DNA of 64,000 nt, taken from NCBI GenBank assembly GCA_900208305.1, contig OAPG01000012.1:248001-312000 (forward strand), given 5' to 3'. The notes beneath the pieces are model-generated. The model had not been told where the DNA came from. It made no database searches and saw only the letters and a program-made list of their open reading frames with translations. Shown here one piece after another: positions 1-11,069 of the stretch. The stretch comes from Melanopsichium pennsylvanicum. Lineage: Eukaryota > Basidiomycota > Ustilaginomycetes > Ustilaginales. Numbering within the stretch: the first letter of the stretch is position 1; each line of letters starts with the position of its first letter. The translations under genes were made by a program, and so were the position numbers.

Positions 1-70
1 AAGGAAGCCAATCACGCGCAACGAGGAAAGGTATCATGAATAAGAGCAGCTACAGTCTGAAGCCAGCTCT

Positions 71-1671
71 TTATGCCTTCTTAGCGGGGGCGGCCTTCTT
101 GGCAGCAGGCTTGGCAGCCTTTATTTGCGTAGGGGCAAGAGGTTGGCGGGCAGGAGCGTCAGCCTAGATTGTTCACAGAATCGACAAGACGGGGGGAATG
201 GCGATCAGTGTCGGAGTCGGTGTGCACGCTCGGTATCAGAGACGGCGAAGCCGATCTATTCTCGTCGGTCGTGCCTGATCTGGTCACCAGAGCATCTCTA
301 CTATCACCATCGCAGAACAATGTAAGACAGTATCCGACGGCGAACGAAGCTTGAAGTATCCAAGTCCGAGCGAACCGTGATCAGAGCATCCTCATCTCGT
401 CGCAGCACGCAAAAGGCTTCACCGAGAACACTTGCAAGCACGTGCGACGCTGTGAGCTCTTCATAGCTACTGGCTGGGCCGCTGACCGACGCTTCCCGTA
501 GTGAATGACCAACGCAACAGCAACACGACTCAGACACTGGATCAGATGCAATGAGAACTTACCTTCTTAGCAGCAGGCTTCTTGGCCTTGGTGGTCGTTG
601 ACGAAGCAACCTTCTTGGCAGCGGGCTTTTTGGCAGCGGTCTGTGTGAGCGTTCGGGATAGATAAGGAGACGCGTTGGGAGGGGGGTTCAGTATGCAGTT
701 ACTATCCAGAAGGAGCCTCGTTGCAATCGACCATCTCTACTTGTTGCGCGATAATGTCGACGGCACCGAAATTGACGAGGCTGAGCAGCCGGGTTAAAAG
801 GCGATGAAAGAGGATGCGCGAATATACCCTCAAAGTGAAGGGCAGATGCTGCGCAGCACGCGCCGGGGCCAACGAAAATAAAAATTATTTTCGAGACCCC
901 CCTCTGATCCATCCGACTCTTGGGGAGGGTGATTTGCAGGGGACTGACTTACCTTCTTGGCGGGAGCAGCGGCCTTCTTAGCGGCAGGCTTCTTGGCGAC
1001 GGTCTTCTTGGCAGCAGCGGGCTTCTTGGCTACGGGATCCTTCTTCTCGACCTTAGCCTTGGGGGCGAGCTTGACCTTGCCCGAGGGGCCCTTGGGGAGT
1101 ACGAAGGTCTTCTTCTCGGCACCGCGGGTGATGGCCTGGTTGACACGGGTGTTGAAGCTGGCCTCGGAACCCTTGGCGGTCTCGGGATGGTGAGACTGGA
1201 TGTACTTCTTGATGGTAGCACGGCCGATACCAGCACGGGCGTCAGCAGGGTGGGCAAGAATAGCCTCTTTGATCATGGCCTGTGAACGCGACGCGACGAT
1301 CAAAGAAATATACGACAACAACGACGGCCAAAATGAGAGCGATGACGAGAAAAGAGAAAGGATGGTCAGTTCGCTGTTGTAGCCCTCATCATGATCGACT
1401 GAGCCACCTAGAGAAAGGGGGCGCGTGATGTGGGATTTTATTTTGACTATCCAAGACACGCGCGCGTCTGGTCCATCCATCCAAAACGCAGATGGTGGAC
1501 TGATCGTGACGATTCGACTTCAAAACTGAGCTAAACGTGCGCATACACATAGTTATCGTGATGGTTGACAAGATACTGCGAAATATGCGCCTGCAGTGGT
1601 CGACGACTTACCTCGTAGGAGACCGAGGAGCCAGCAGCCTTTTTCGAGGCGGCCTTCTTGACGGCGGGCTT

Positions 1672-1706
<35 letters not shown>

Positions 1707-1710
1707 ACAT
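71..1710 (-). CDS. Linker histone H1, four exons
   Basis: Encodes a 183-residue linker histone that binds the nucleosome dyad and linker DNA. Exons on the minus strand are 1710-1612, 1279-953, 640-563 and 118-71; all junctions are phase 0. Donors are GTAAGT in every case and acceptors are ACAG, ACAG and AAAG. Exon 1 gives the start Met and a run of nine Ala encoded by pure GCC, then a Lys/Ala tail. Exon 2 holds the whole winged-helix globular domain (from about residue 30 to 105; key stretch IGRATIKKYIQSHHPE). Exons 3 and 4 carry Ala-Lys-Pro repeats typical of the H1 C-terminal tail, ending PAKKA. The introns (332, 312 and 444 bases) are long for this window, where nearly all other genes look intronless. 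The splice model is read by eye; the family assignment is firm. Confidence 0.9.
1672..1701. repeat. GCC triplet run in H1 exon 1
   Basis: Uninterrupted GGC/GCC triplets encode the poly-Ala stretch near the H1 N-terminus. Pure codon repetition suggests a slippage-prone microsatellite inside the reading frame. Confidence 0.8.
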
Positions 1711-2142
1711 TGTGAATTGTTGTTGACGACGGTGTCGAAGGTGGAGATGATTGTTTGAGATAGAGTTGGTGGTGAAGACGAAGAAAATCTTGATGAAGAC
1801 TGTTCGAGATGATAGTGATGGGGAGAAGGAAAGGGGAAAGGGGGCAGGGGGGGAGGGAGGATGAGGGTAGTGGGTGCTTTTTGGGATCAAGCGCAAGGCT
1901 GCGAGCTATCTCAGAGTTGAGGAACTGGCTCAATCACTCGTCCGCTCTCTCATTATCAGTCGGCAGGCGGAAGAGAGTAGACAGAGCATGTCCGGTAAGA
2001 GCGGAAACAGGGCAGGCAACAGTACAACACACTGCATCACCAAAGAAGGACGCAGCAAGAGCTGTCTTTCTATCTGTACAAAGATGTAAAGCGGGGCGGA
2101 GGCGGGCGAGAGTAATGCAACAATCCAGTGAAACAGCACGCG

Positions 2143-2174
2143 TACAGTAAAATTAATGTAATTTACTTTGTACT
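2143..2174. repeat. Dispersed palindromic element, H1 upstream copy
   Basis: Imperfect inverted repeat: left arm TACAGTAAAATTA and right arm TAATTTACTTTGTA, about 430 bases upstream of the H1 start codon. Confidence 0.6.
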
Positions 2175-4892
2175 CTCAGGCTGCAAACGCCAAAATAGTG
2201 CGCTTTTCCCCCTCGTCGCCAATTTTGAGCAATATCGCCATCTGCTGCCTCAGTTTAAAGATTCTGGGTGTGGATTCTCGTTCTCCAATTTCATTGACGG
2301 GCCATGTTTGCCTTGCTCCCTCGTTGCGCTCATGTCAAAATCTCCGCGCCTGGTCTCCCCCCGGCCCTCCCTTCCGGCGTCGCTCCTCGTCATCTCCTCT
2401 TTCTCTGTCTCACAGCGCTGAATGATGCTGAGGGCCTTCGTGGTGCTACATTGTCGAATGATGATCTTTTGAGATGTTGCTTCTACTTGTTGATACTGTC
2501 TAGTGTGTTGATCTAGTGGGCGTACTCTCGACGCGGTGTCGCGATTCTTGTCGACACCTTGCTCGTTGCAGGCTACCCATCCGCATCGTGTCTTCTCATC
2601 ACGCCAGCAACACCATCATTTGCATCTGTAGGCCTCAAGTGTAGCCACACACACACCAGCTCGGCATCTTCGATGCTTCACTGACATGCCTCTGTCTCTC
2701 ATGGGCGTAGCATTCCAAGTTGTCGTGCATGTGTCAAAGTCGTATTGCCATTGAATGAGTGTGGCACAGAGACCATCTAACATCTCTGCGTTTGCAAGCT
2801 TGGCTGCCTTCCTCCCTGCCTCAGTTCTAAGGAGAATGATCCCTGCGAATGCGCTAGATGCGTACCTCAGACTGCCAAGTGGTTTGCGTCAATTTGCAAA
2901 CACTCAAGGCGGTGTAGATCGAACGACCTCTTAGAACAGCGCTTGGCTTTATCGCGAGAGAATCAGGTAGTCAAACGCGATCCCTGAGACCAGCAAAGAC
3001 CACCGGAGCTTGACTCTCTAGCGACGACGCAGAGCGATTCGTTGCTAACAGCGTATTGCTCGTGATTAAATGGTCTCACATCATCCGAGTCGACGTCGTC
3101 ATTTTGTTGCATAGAACGCCGCTACTTCTCTGGCAGATCAATCTCTTGCCGCTCGAGGTTTTTTTTTTTTCTTTTCTTTTTTTTCCCTCCCAAACTCAAC
3201 CCGACTGCCCCTCCCAACGTTTTCCAGACACATGCTTGTTCCATGCTTTACCTTCACGTCGACTCTACACTCGCTCTCGGACAATCACGTCGTCGTCGTT
3301 GGTGATTTCCGGATAATGTAATCCGGTTTACGAGCTCTACACGCCTCCCCTCGACATCTTGCCCATTACCTGTCTGCCACGTTGGACTCAAATGCACGTG
3401 ACTAGTGCTCGGTTAGGCTGATAGTGTGCACAGCATCCACACCTTAGGAGCGATCACGAAGCGATGCACATCACACAAGAATGCATGGGGGCCATATCTG
3501 TGTTATCCGTGATAATACAGTGTAATGATGGTCGAAAATGGGTGGATACGCAGAGATGCATCAAAGGCCCTGTCAAATCGCGCTGGGCTGGTTTCGAGTC
3601 GAGTCTTTGAAAATTTCCTTTTCTTTCTTTCCCCCGCTTTCGAACCTTCCCTTTTCTACTTGATGTTTCGCTTTGAGTACATGAATCGATAGCTGTACCT
3701 CTTCTCTACCTGTCCAAGCAAATTTCATCATATTGAGGTACATATTGATCAAGATAGAAGCGGATGAAAACCAGCCTCTGGCACGGTTTGGAAACACGTC
3801 GGCGCAAAAATAACAAGTTGCTCAGCAATTACCCACACACACTTCTCCTAACCCAAATTTCAAAGGGCAAAAATGAAATCATGGCAGCGGCGGAGGTCGC
3901 TTCGGCTGGTTTTTTTTTTTTTGGGCTCTCGAGGGTCACGTCAACACCCAGCCGTTCAGGCATCGGCGAGTCCGGTACAATAAAGTAGAAAGTGTTGATG
4001 TATGAAATTGATTTTTTTTTTTCAGAAAATCGAAAAAGAAAGAGAGAAAAAAATAGCGTGCGTTCTTCAATAAAGGCAATGGTTCTACGGGATGATGCGC
4101 CAAAAAGAGAAAACAAGGCTTTCTCTCGGCAACTGCTTTCCTTTGCTCCTCTGTATCTTCGCCTCAGGTTCCCCAGGTTTTAAAAAAAAAAATTAAAAAA
4201 ATATATATATTTCCTACAAAGTCAGAGTGAATTTAATCTCGCGACGAGCTGGGAGGCTGAGAGGGGGGAATAATCCCGTGCTCCCAAAGCACGACTTTTT
4301 CCTGTCAGCAACCAACAAAACCCCGTGCCACAACTTTCAAGACAGCTGGCTGAATCTTGTCCATCACGTAGTTTCTCTTGTTGCCACCCTTTTAAATTTC
4401 CTTCCTGGCACTATTGAACCATATCTCGTCCTTGGCAGAGCCTGGCAAAGCTATCCATCCAGGTTTTCATCGTCTTGGATCTGATTCATTCTGGGCGTTG
4501 ATCATGCAGGGCAGTTATGCAAACTCGGATGCATGGGGACTTGGATGTGGCAAATAATGGTGACTTGATGGACCGTCAAATATCGACGGTGCGCGTCGTG
4601 TATGGTTCGACAAGGTTTGCCATCGCATATCGGACGATGGCGTTTGAAGACACATCATGTCATCGGGTTCGTGGCGCTATTATGGATTGCAAGCCAAACA
4701 ACTCGTCTTCTGTCCGTTTCCGTTCCTGCATGCTTGCTGCATGCTTGGCCGGATCGACCAGCCAGATTGCGTGTGTTTGAGCGAGCGTGAACCGTCAGAT
4801 TCGCAGCTGCACTCAGCGCTGCTTGACTTGCTCGTGCGTTTCCGGAAATTCTTAAGACCTCACACAAGGTGAGATCGAATCATGATGGATAA

Positions 4893-5252
4893 TCAGGTCC
4901 TTGAGCCAGCCCCAATGCCATTGCTCTTACGATTACGATTGAACAAGGAGAACCCTGCTTTCTTGTCTGCTCTGTCGTTCATGGTCGATGCAGACAGTTG
5001 AGAAACTTGAGTTATGCTAGACACGTAGCTAAGAGGGCGACTAAACCGTCTTCTCGATTCTGTTGTCTGAGCAGACTCTTCCAAGTTTCGGGACGATGCT
5101 ACCGACCTTTGTCGCTGCCACTCGCGGTCCTTTGCAGCAAGTTGTTTGGCGCTCACACGTTGACTGGGGTCGAGCGTTGTGACTCCTCCAACGGGTATGA
5201 GCAGCGAACGTGGAGTACAGGCACATGTTCGGCCAGATTCCGGCATTTTCAA
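4893..5252 (-). CDS. Possible small or spliced gene, low support
   Basis: An open frame of 119 codons that I do not recognise. Its C-terminal two thirds reads like a real Ser/Arg/Gln-rich protein (for example QRVSAKQLAAKDREWQRQRS, later AGFSLFNRNRKS). Good donor-like sites on the same strand lie upstream (GTAAGT around 5308-5313 and 5591-5596). The frame could therefore be the last exon of a longer gene starting near 5.7 kb. I could not build a convincing join, and the region may equally be non-coding. Confidence 0.25.
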   Translation of the reverse strand: MKMPESGRTCACTPRSLLIPVGGVTTLDPSQRVSAKQLAAKDREWQRQRSVASSRNLEESAQTTESRRRFSRPLSYVSSITQVSQLSASTMNDRADKKAGFSLFNRNRKSNGIGAGSRT

Positions 5253-6094
5253 TGATGATCGACAGCAGTGATGACGAACAAAGAGTTGAGACTTCAGGAT
5301 AACTTACTTGGTGGTGTCAAGCTTAGTGTGACTACAAACGACAAAGCTTCACAATGCCGGAGTGGAGGATCTGGTAAGATCAGAAAGCGACAGATGAATG
5401 TCCCGATACTTGCCACAGCGCGTATTGTATCGGATTATTCATCACTCGATGCATCTATCGTGATTCGTGATTCTTACATCACTCTCCAACAAGGGGACCC
5501 CCACCAAAAATCGATATACACTTAAGGATTCCGTCCCACTCTGACTCATTTTCATATCCACATCAAAAACATATGTTGACAGATACTTACGAGTTTTGTG
5601 AATGCAACTCCCGCCTTAGCTGCTGATGCATATAAAATATTCGGCCTTGTGAAGTCTCTGCCGCAAAATTTGGCTCTTACGTACGTGTGATTGTTGCAGG
5701 ACACGCCCGGTCCTGGACCCCATTGTGCTTTTGAGGCTTTGGCATATGAGAGAGGTGCATCATGACGCAACGTTCTTTTGAAGCTTGACGTTCGATCGCG
5801 CTTCTCCGTCTCACCTACCAAGTATTTTGGAACCTTTTCCTTTTGGCATATGTCTTCTTTTGGGCTAACAAATATAGCCAATTTCTCTATGTGGAAGGAA
5901 GTCTTATCCAAAGTTTGGGCTTGGGACTCGTAACATGCTGGAATGTGTATGTCTCGAAAACAAAGTGAGCAAGTGCGATTCAAGAACGACCTCGTCCTTT
6001 CATCTCCATTCCTCACAAACACCAAAACCGCTCCTTCTGAAATACACGAGTTTCTCCTCATAATTCTCAGCATCTCGTATTCCAAGAGCACACG

Positions 6095-6622
6095 ATGATC
6101 TGGCCGCGGAACAACGACCAAGTGCGACAAGCCTTCAAGGATGACATTGAAAACCTTCACCTTCTGTACGACTACGATGCCGAAAACCCCGAGACTGGTG
6201 CTGCCGAAAAGTGGCGGTATGAAATGTGGTTTCGATCCGAAGACCGAATCGTTTACGCTATCCACGGTGGACCTATGGCAGGTCGTTTGAACTACCAAAC
6301 TGCAGATTACCAGTGTATCCGACCCGGTGAACTCTGGCAATGCAATTGGTTAGAGGAAACAGGTACAACTTGTTCGCTCGTCTACGACATTAAGCAACAA
6401 AAAATTACAACTATGCTCAATTTCAGTAAAGGTCACTGGGAGTATCCCGAAAAGGCACATGGTGATAAGAGAAATCCACAGGATTTTCAACGTTGGAGAG
6501 ATTTGGCAAAGATCGGGATTCAGACGGATAGGAAGATCCTGAATGACCAAGCCAAGATTTTGGAAACTTTCCACGGAGCGGGTGAGTTGAAAGATATCGA
6601 TCTCAACGCTCCAACTCTTTAA
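6095..6622 (+). CDS. Phenolic acid decarboxylase
   Basis: A 175-residue cytosolic enzyme of the PadC/PAD lipocalin-like family. The family decarboxylates p-coumaric, ferulic and caffeic acids non-oxidatively to vinylphenols without a cofactor. Family blocks are clear: LLYDYD (residues 23-28), WRYEMWF (40-46), IHGGPMAGR (56-64), NWLEETGT (84-91) and GHWEYPEKAHGDKRNP. By alignment to bacterial PAD from memory, Y25 and Y27 match the substrate-binding tyrosines, R64 the catalytic Arg and E87 the catalytic Glu; the 23-residue Arg-Glu spacing is conserved. Length is normal and no intron is needed. A short insert (about residues 29-38) separates the tyrosine pair from the WRYE strand. It would fit detoxification of plant hydroxycinnamates. 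It has no related neighbour. Confidence 0.92.
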   Translation: MIWPRNNDQVRQAFKDDIENLHLLYDYDAENPETGAAEKWRYEMWFRSEDRIVYAIHGGPMAGRLNYQTADYQCIRPGELWQCNWLEETGTTCSLVYDIKQQKITTMLNFSKGHWEYPEKAHGDKRNPQDFQRWRDLAKIGIQTDRKILNDQAKILETFHGAGELKDIDLNAPTL

Positions 6623-7299
6623 AAAAAAACACACACACACATACACACAAAACAAAAACAAAATAAAAAACGAGGTGTCAAAAGCATGGACGCAGAGTCA
6701 CAGTACAAATGATGACAATGAGAAGGGATTCGTTTGCAATGTTTGACAGAAAAGATAAGGGCAAGAAATTAAAGCGTGTTTGCGTGTTTGCCAGATGGCA
6801 TACCTCACTCATCTCACCATCCTCTCGATTCTCTCTGGAACAAGGGCGCGAATCATGACCGTTCACGAAAGTTGTTTTGTTGACGATGCACGCCTCCATT
6901 GCATGGTGATCAGGGCAATAAAACCACTTAGCTCGACTTAACCATGCGTATGTGTGTGTGCGTGTGTGTGGTGTGTGTACAGTTCGCAGTCTTGACAGCA
7001 GAGTTCAGTCAAGCAAACGTAGCTTCTTTGCGATCACAGAAAGCCTCTTGTCATCTCGACAATCGGGCCTCTTTTGTCCAGCGACCCGAGTCCAAAACCT
7101 CACCTGCGTCCTCATTCACCAGCTGCACGCGACCCACAAAGCACTCACAAACCAGCAAGCAAAATGCAATGACCCAAATGATTTGGGTATGATTGTCTCT
7201 CTCGAACCTTGATTGTTGCAAAGATTGTAAATGTGACCAAGTGATGAATCAGGACATGCTTGGAGCTTTCGAGAAGCCTGAAGATTCTCTCTCTCTCTT

Positions 7300-7355
<56 letters not shown>

Positions 7356-7361
7356 CCTCTC
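6623..7361. other. Convergent intergenic region with microsatellites
   Basis: 3' flank of the decarboxylase and of APM1. It holds an A-rich/ACAC stretch right after the decarboxylase stop (about 6622-6665), a GT-rich stretch (about 6948-6981) and a CT microsatellite at its right end. No gene was seen. Confidence 0.6.
7285..7352. repeat. CT/GA microsatellite at the APM1 3' end
   Basis: Nearly pure CT on the plus strand, perfect from about 7305 to 7352. It ends nine bases before the APM1 stop codon, so the adaptin mRNA runs straight into a GA repeat after its stop. Confidence 0.9.
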
Positions 7362-8681
7362 TCAAGCAGAGAATGGCGCAAGTCTCGCACTCGGCTTCTC
7401 ACTCTGAGTCCTGAGATCATACTCTCCATGCTGGGTGATGTACCTGACCCACGGCAGAGCCTGGTAACCCGACTTTTCGACAATCTTGAGATACCTCACC
7501 TGAATCCCCGAAACGGTAAAGTAAGGGATTTCAAACTTGATGCTTATAGGAGCGCGTCGATCGACCGTATCTTCACTCTTTACACTCGGAAGGCCAAAGT
7601 GCGCACGCATCAAAAACTCTTTGCCACCACCGAGCTGCTTGATCTTCCAAACCATGGCCGATTTTTCAGGAGCGTACACAACGGATCCAATCGCAGCCCT
7701 GAACTTGGGCGTATCCGCATCATCCGGAACGGGAATGTGGATCTCGACGTTGTTGGCGGTAGACCTTCTTTTGAATTGTGCCTTGACTTTGACCATGAAT
7801 TCGATCCTACTGCCTTCGTGTCTCTCTACGATCGCCTCTGCCCAAATCAGAGGTTTGACCTGAGTGCTCAGCCTATAGCTCATGAGCTCGAATTCGCCAT
7901 CGGGTGGAATAAACGAGATAGTTCTGTCGTTTTCGAACCTAGACAACCGGACGCATTGGTGGAATTTCACATCCTCCATCTCGATCGCCTTTCCCCTTGC
8001 TGCCCTACCCGTGTTCTCAAACATGACCTTATCATTCAACCCCAACCTCAGCTCGGGCATACCAGAGAGGTAGCACTTCATCTTGACGGCACCGAGGATC
8101 TCACTCCTGACCACATTTCCATTGGCGCTCACCAGCAGGTTGACCGATTCAACCACATCCAAAAACACCTCGTTTTTTCGATACCTGATGCCCTCGGATC
8201 TCCACGAAACCGCATTGGTGACAGCCATGGGTGGTCGAACCTGCACTTCGAGCTTGTGGCTTTCCTGAGTAATATACTCTTGCAAGATCTTACTTTCTGT
8301 GGTCTGAGGATAACCAAAATCCATCATCTCATCCAAGAGTTCGTAAATAATGACAAAGTTGTCTCGAATCGACTCCTCTTCAAGCTCCTTAAAGTATTCT
8401 TCGAGGACGGATGCGAGCTTGTGGAGGAAGATGAGAACTTCAGCAGCGTTGGAATTGCGCCGTGAAAGTGCGAGTAGATAGAGGTTGTTATGACGGATGA
8501 ACATGTAATTGACTCCTTCAGAGGAGAAGCAGGGGCTAACGGAAGAACCGCCGGCTTCTTCCTCAAGGTCGAGCAAGAGAGGGAGGAACTTTTCGACTGC
8601 GGTAGGAGGGATATCATCTCGGTACGAGCGCTGAATAAGAGACTTTCCCTTAAGGTCGACAATGGCGATCAGAGAGGTCAT
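7362..8681 (-). CDS. APM1: AP-1 clathrin adaptor medium chain (mu1)
   Basis: A 439-residue mu subunit of the AP-1 adaptor, which sorts tyrosine-signal cargo into clathrin vesicles at the trans-Golgi and endosomes. The N-terminal longin-like domain (about 1-140) begins SLIAIVDLKGKSLIQRSYRD and includes the mu1 block NFVIIYELLDEMMDFGYPQ. The C-terminal mu homology domain starts near PMAVTNAVSWRSEGIRYRKN and contains FHQCVRLSRFENDRTISFIP and ALPWVRYITQHGEYDLRT. The start at 8681 is chosen because homology begins there; an in-frame ATG at 8723 would add 14 unlike residues. The last roughly 14 residues after DLRT extend past the usual family end. Divergent to CFD1 with about 0.6 kb between starts. 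Confidence 0.93.
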   Translation of the reverse strand: MTSLIAIVDLKGKSLIQRSYRDDIPPTAVEKFLPLLLDLEEEAGGSSVSPCFSSEGVNYMFIRHNNLYLLALSRRNSNAAEVLIFLHKLASVLEEYFKELEEESIRDNFVIIYELLDEMMDFGYPQTTESKILQEYITQESHKLEVQVRPPMAVTNAVSWRSEGIRYRKNEVFLDVVESVNLLVSANGNVVRSEILGAVKMKCYLSGMPELRLGLNDKVMFENTGRAARGKAIEMEDVKFHQCVRLSRFENDRTISFIPPDGEFELMSYRLSTQVKPLIWAEAIVERHEGSRIEFMVKVKAQFKRRSTANNVEIHIPVPDDADTPKFRAAIGSVVYAPEKSAMVWKIKQLGGGKEFLMRAHFGLPSVKSEDTVDRRAPISIKFEIPYFTVSGIQVRYLKIVEKSGYQALPWVRYITQHGEYDLRTQSEKPSARLAPFSA

Positions 8682-9298
8682 GACGGAGGTAAGCAGTGAG
8701 CTAGGGAGCTCTGCTGTTGACAATAGGGCTGCGATCCGATAATGCTGGTTGTTGATACGATGGCGAGTGTACCAGCGCGCGATTGATTCGACAGGTGAAA
8801 GTTGCGGAAGAGTGAGATATGGGATTTTTGAGCGCCAAGCGTACTGTGGAAGAAGATGGGTGGGGTTGGCGAGATGAACACGAGGTGTCGAGAGTGTGAA
8901 TTAGCAAGGTTAATTGGGCGGATGGGACGACGTTGGACAAAGTTACTGAAAGTGGCCCGAGTTGCATTTCACTCTCTTTGGCGTTTGAGCCTTTGCCTCG
9001 CGCACCATGGCAGCCAAAAATTTACCTACAGTGCGTGTTAGACCTGACAATCAGGTCTAACATTTTAAATTCATTTCCAATATGTTAAAGTCGCTTTAAA
9101 GTCCGAACGTCCTCCACAGACACTGAGACGGCTCGACGTTAAGGAAGATAGCCGAACCTTCTTGCCCAGTCACGCTACACAAATGACTTGGCCTTGCTTC
9201 ACATCTTTGACTCGTAAATCATCATCAGCATCATTACTACCTATACCAAAACGACTCGATCTCCAGCTTTTCCATACAAGCTCAATCCATCGCCTAAA
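8682..9298. other. Divergent promoter region APM1/CFD1
   Basis: About 617 bases shared by two divergent genes. A short AT-rich patch lies at 9046-9100. No further ORF, RNA or repeat was recognised. Confidence 0.6.
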
Positions 9299-10426
9299 AT
9301 GAGCGCCCAAGCCTCGGCCTCAACCGTGTCTCCATCGGCATCTCACTTAGGAGCTGACCCCAAGATCGTTCGCCGACTCTCTTCCGTTTCCAACATCATC
9401 CTCGTCCTCTCCGGAAAAGGAGGCGTGGGCAAGTCTTCTGTATCCGCACAACTCGCTCTGTCCTTATCATCCTCCACTGTGGTCTCTTGCTCGTCATCAG
9501 ATCCTGTGCCACGTCAGGCGCGAGTGGGAATTTTGGATATCGACTTGACTGGACCTTCTATACCTCGCATGTTAGGATTGGATGGATCCACAGTGAAACA
9601 GTCAACTGATGGATGGGTGCCTGTTTACACTGACTCCGCTCAGACTCTTGCTGTGATGAGCGTTGGCTTCCTGTTGCGCAGCAAGAACGATTCGGTAGTC
9701 TGGCGTGGACCCAAGAAGAACGCCATGATCAAACAATTCCTCGGTGACGTTCGTTGGGGTCAACTCGATTATCTCATCATCGACACTCCTCCTGGAACCT
9801 CGGATGAACACATCTCCATCCTAGAATACCTACGCACCTTCAATCCAAGCGCAGTCATGGTCACCACTCCGCAAGCAGTGTCGTTGGCGGATAACCTGAG
9901 GAGTTTGGATTTTTGCAACAAAACCGGTCTGCCAGTGCTCGGTTTGATCGAAAACATGTCGGGTTACATCTGTCCACATTGCAAGGATTGTACCAATGTG
10001 TGGGGTAGAGGTGGAGGTGAGGCGTTGGCAAAGAGGGAGGAGATTCACTTTTTAGGTAGAATTCCGATCGATCCGGGTTTGGTGAGGGTTTTGGACGATG
10101 CAAAGGAAGATGCGCAGCAGCTGCTTCAGCAACAACTCGATTCTGCTTCGATCCAAGACAAGAGGCATCAGTTGCCAAAGGCGATAGATCAACCGCTCGA
10201 AGCAAAGGAGGAATTAACGCCAGCAAATGACGCGGAAGACCAAAAGGCAGTCGAGAACGGTGGCGAGGTCAAGGCGGCAGCAGGCACCATCTTGTCGAGG
10301 ACAACCATTCAAAGGTATAAAGATAGTTTAACGTTCCCAATCTTTCAAGACATAACGGATCAGATTCGTCATCTGGCGCAACAGCACAAGGAGCAGGCTA
10401 TGGCAAACGCTTCCACATCAAGCTGA
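9299..10426 (+). CDS. CFD1: Cytosolic Fe-S cluster assembly P-loop NTPase
   Basis: A 375-residue Mrp/NBP35-family ATPase. With Nbp35 it forms the scaffold that assembles and hands over 4Fe-4S clusters for cytosolic and nuclear proteins. The deviant Walker A motif [10 protein letters not shown] lies at about residues 38-47. [15 protein letters not shown], the block [28 protein letters not shown] (Walker B region) and the cluster-binding CPHC motif (about residue 225) follow. Absence of the N-terminal four-cysteine motif separates CFD1 from NBP35. Two insertions lengthen it beyond the usual size of about 290: about residues 59-75 after the P-loop helix, and an acidic Gln/Glu/Ala-rich stretch about 277-335 before the final helix. 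No intron is needed. Confidence 0.93.
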   Translation: MSAQASASTVSPSASHLGADPKIVRRLSSVSNIILVLSGKGGVGKSSVSAQLALSLSSSTVVSCSSSDPVPRQARVGILDIDLTGPSIPRMLGLDGSTVKQSTDGWVPVYTDSAQTLAVMSVGFLLRSKNDSVVWRGPKKNAMIKQFLGDVRWGQLDYLIIDTPPGTSDEHISILEYLRTFNPSAVMVTTPQAVSLADNLRSLDFCNKTGLPVLGLIENMSGYICPHCKDCTNVWGRGGGEALAKREEIHFLGRIPIDPGLVRVLDDAKEDAQQLLQQQLDSASIQDKRHQLPKAIDQPLEAKEELTPANDAEDQKAVENGGEVKAAAGTILSRTTIQRYKDSLTFPIFQDITDQIRHLAQQHKEQAMANASTSS

Positions 10427-11069
10427 GAGTGTCAAACGCCAATTGTGTAAACATCCAAGGACGCAGCATAGGTGGCAAGCATTCATATCCCGCAGCAATA
10501 CTCAAATAGATGTGCATCATGAAGAAGGTCCACTCGCTGGATTAGGATGGAAGGTGCAACAGTCCGTTTTCATTCAAAACCGCGTGTGTGTCAGTGAGTG
10601 AGTGTTTGTGAGTGTGTGTGTGTGTGTGTGTAGGTGCATGTGACAAACTGGGTACTACTACAGTTTTGAGAGAGTGTGCTGTGCTGAAAGAGAGAAACAA
10701 AACGTTTTCGAAAGGTTTGTGCGTGTGTGTGTGTTTTGGTCAAGAAAGATTGCCAATCTTTATCAAAGGAATGTGGGTCTCGAGGGCGAAGGGGATGCTG
10801 GGTGTGAAGAATGAGTGATAGACACTTGCAAAGGAGAGATATGCTGATGGAAACAAAGAAAGGCAGAGAGGCGAGGCCGATTGATGCTCCTCACAAAGGA
10901 AAAAAGGAAAAGAAAGGAATTGTCCTGTTGATTATGGAAAAAGTTGCCGGTCCAAATTCAAGCAATGGATGGTGTTCGGAAGACGCTCCGAATGCCAAGG
11001 GTGCTCCCGTGGAGTGACACCACGTTGATTTGAGCCTTAATTTTTGGATTTGACTTGGCTGCTAGGTTT
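10427..11069. other. Convergent intergenic region
   Basis: 3' flanks of CFD1 and the membrane-protein gene. GT-rich microsatellite sequence lies around 10596-10634 and a shorter one near 10718-10735. No coding signal was seen. Confidence 0.6.

Larger units (their letters stand above)
1711..6094. other. Gene-poor gap between H1 and PAD
   Basis: About 4.4 kb between two divergently transcribed genes. The H1-proximal part is purine-rich on the plus strand (GGGAAAGGGGGC-like around 1820-1870) and is probably H1 promoter and leader. An AT-rich imperfect palindrome of the dispersed family lies at 2143-2174. Homopolymer T/A tracts occur near 3160-3185, 3910, 4010 and 4180-4215. Apart from a weak minus-strand candidate at 4893-5252, no coding sequence or structured RNA was recognised. 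Confidence 0.6.

Noticed and set aside
1280..1611. ATGATGA and CTGA in H1 intron 1, possible C/D snoRNA
   Set aside because: Only about 16 bases separate the boxes, and there is no second C'/D' set or terminal stem.
7260..8465. 401-codon plus-strand frame across the CT repeat
   Set aside because: Antisense shadow of APM1 that begins within the microsatellite.
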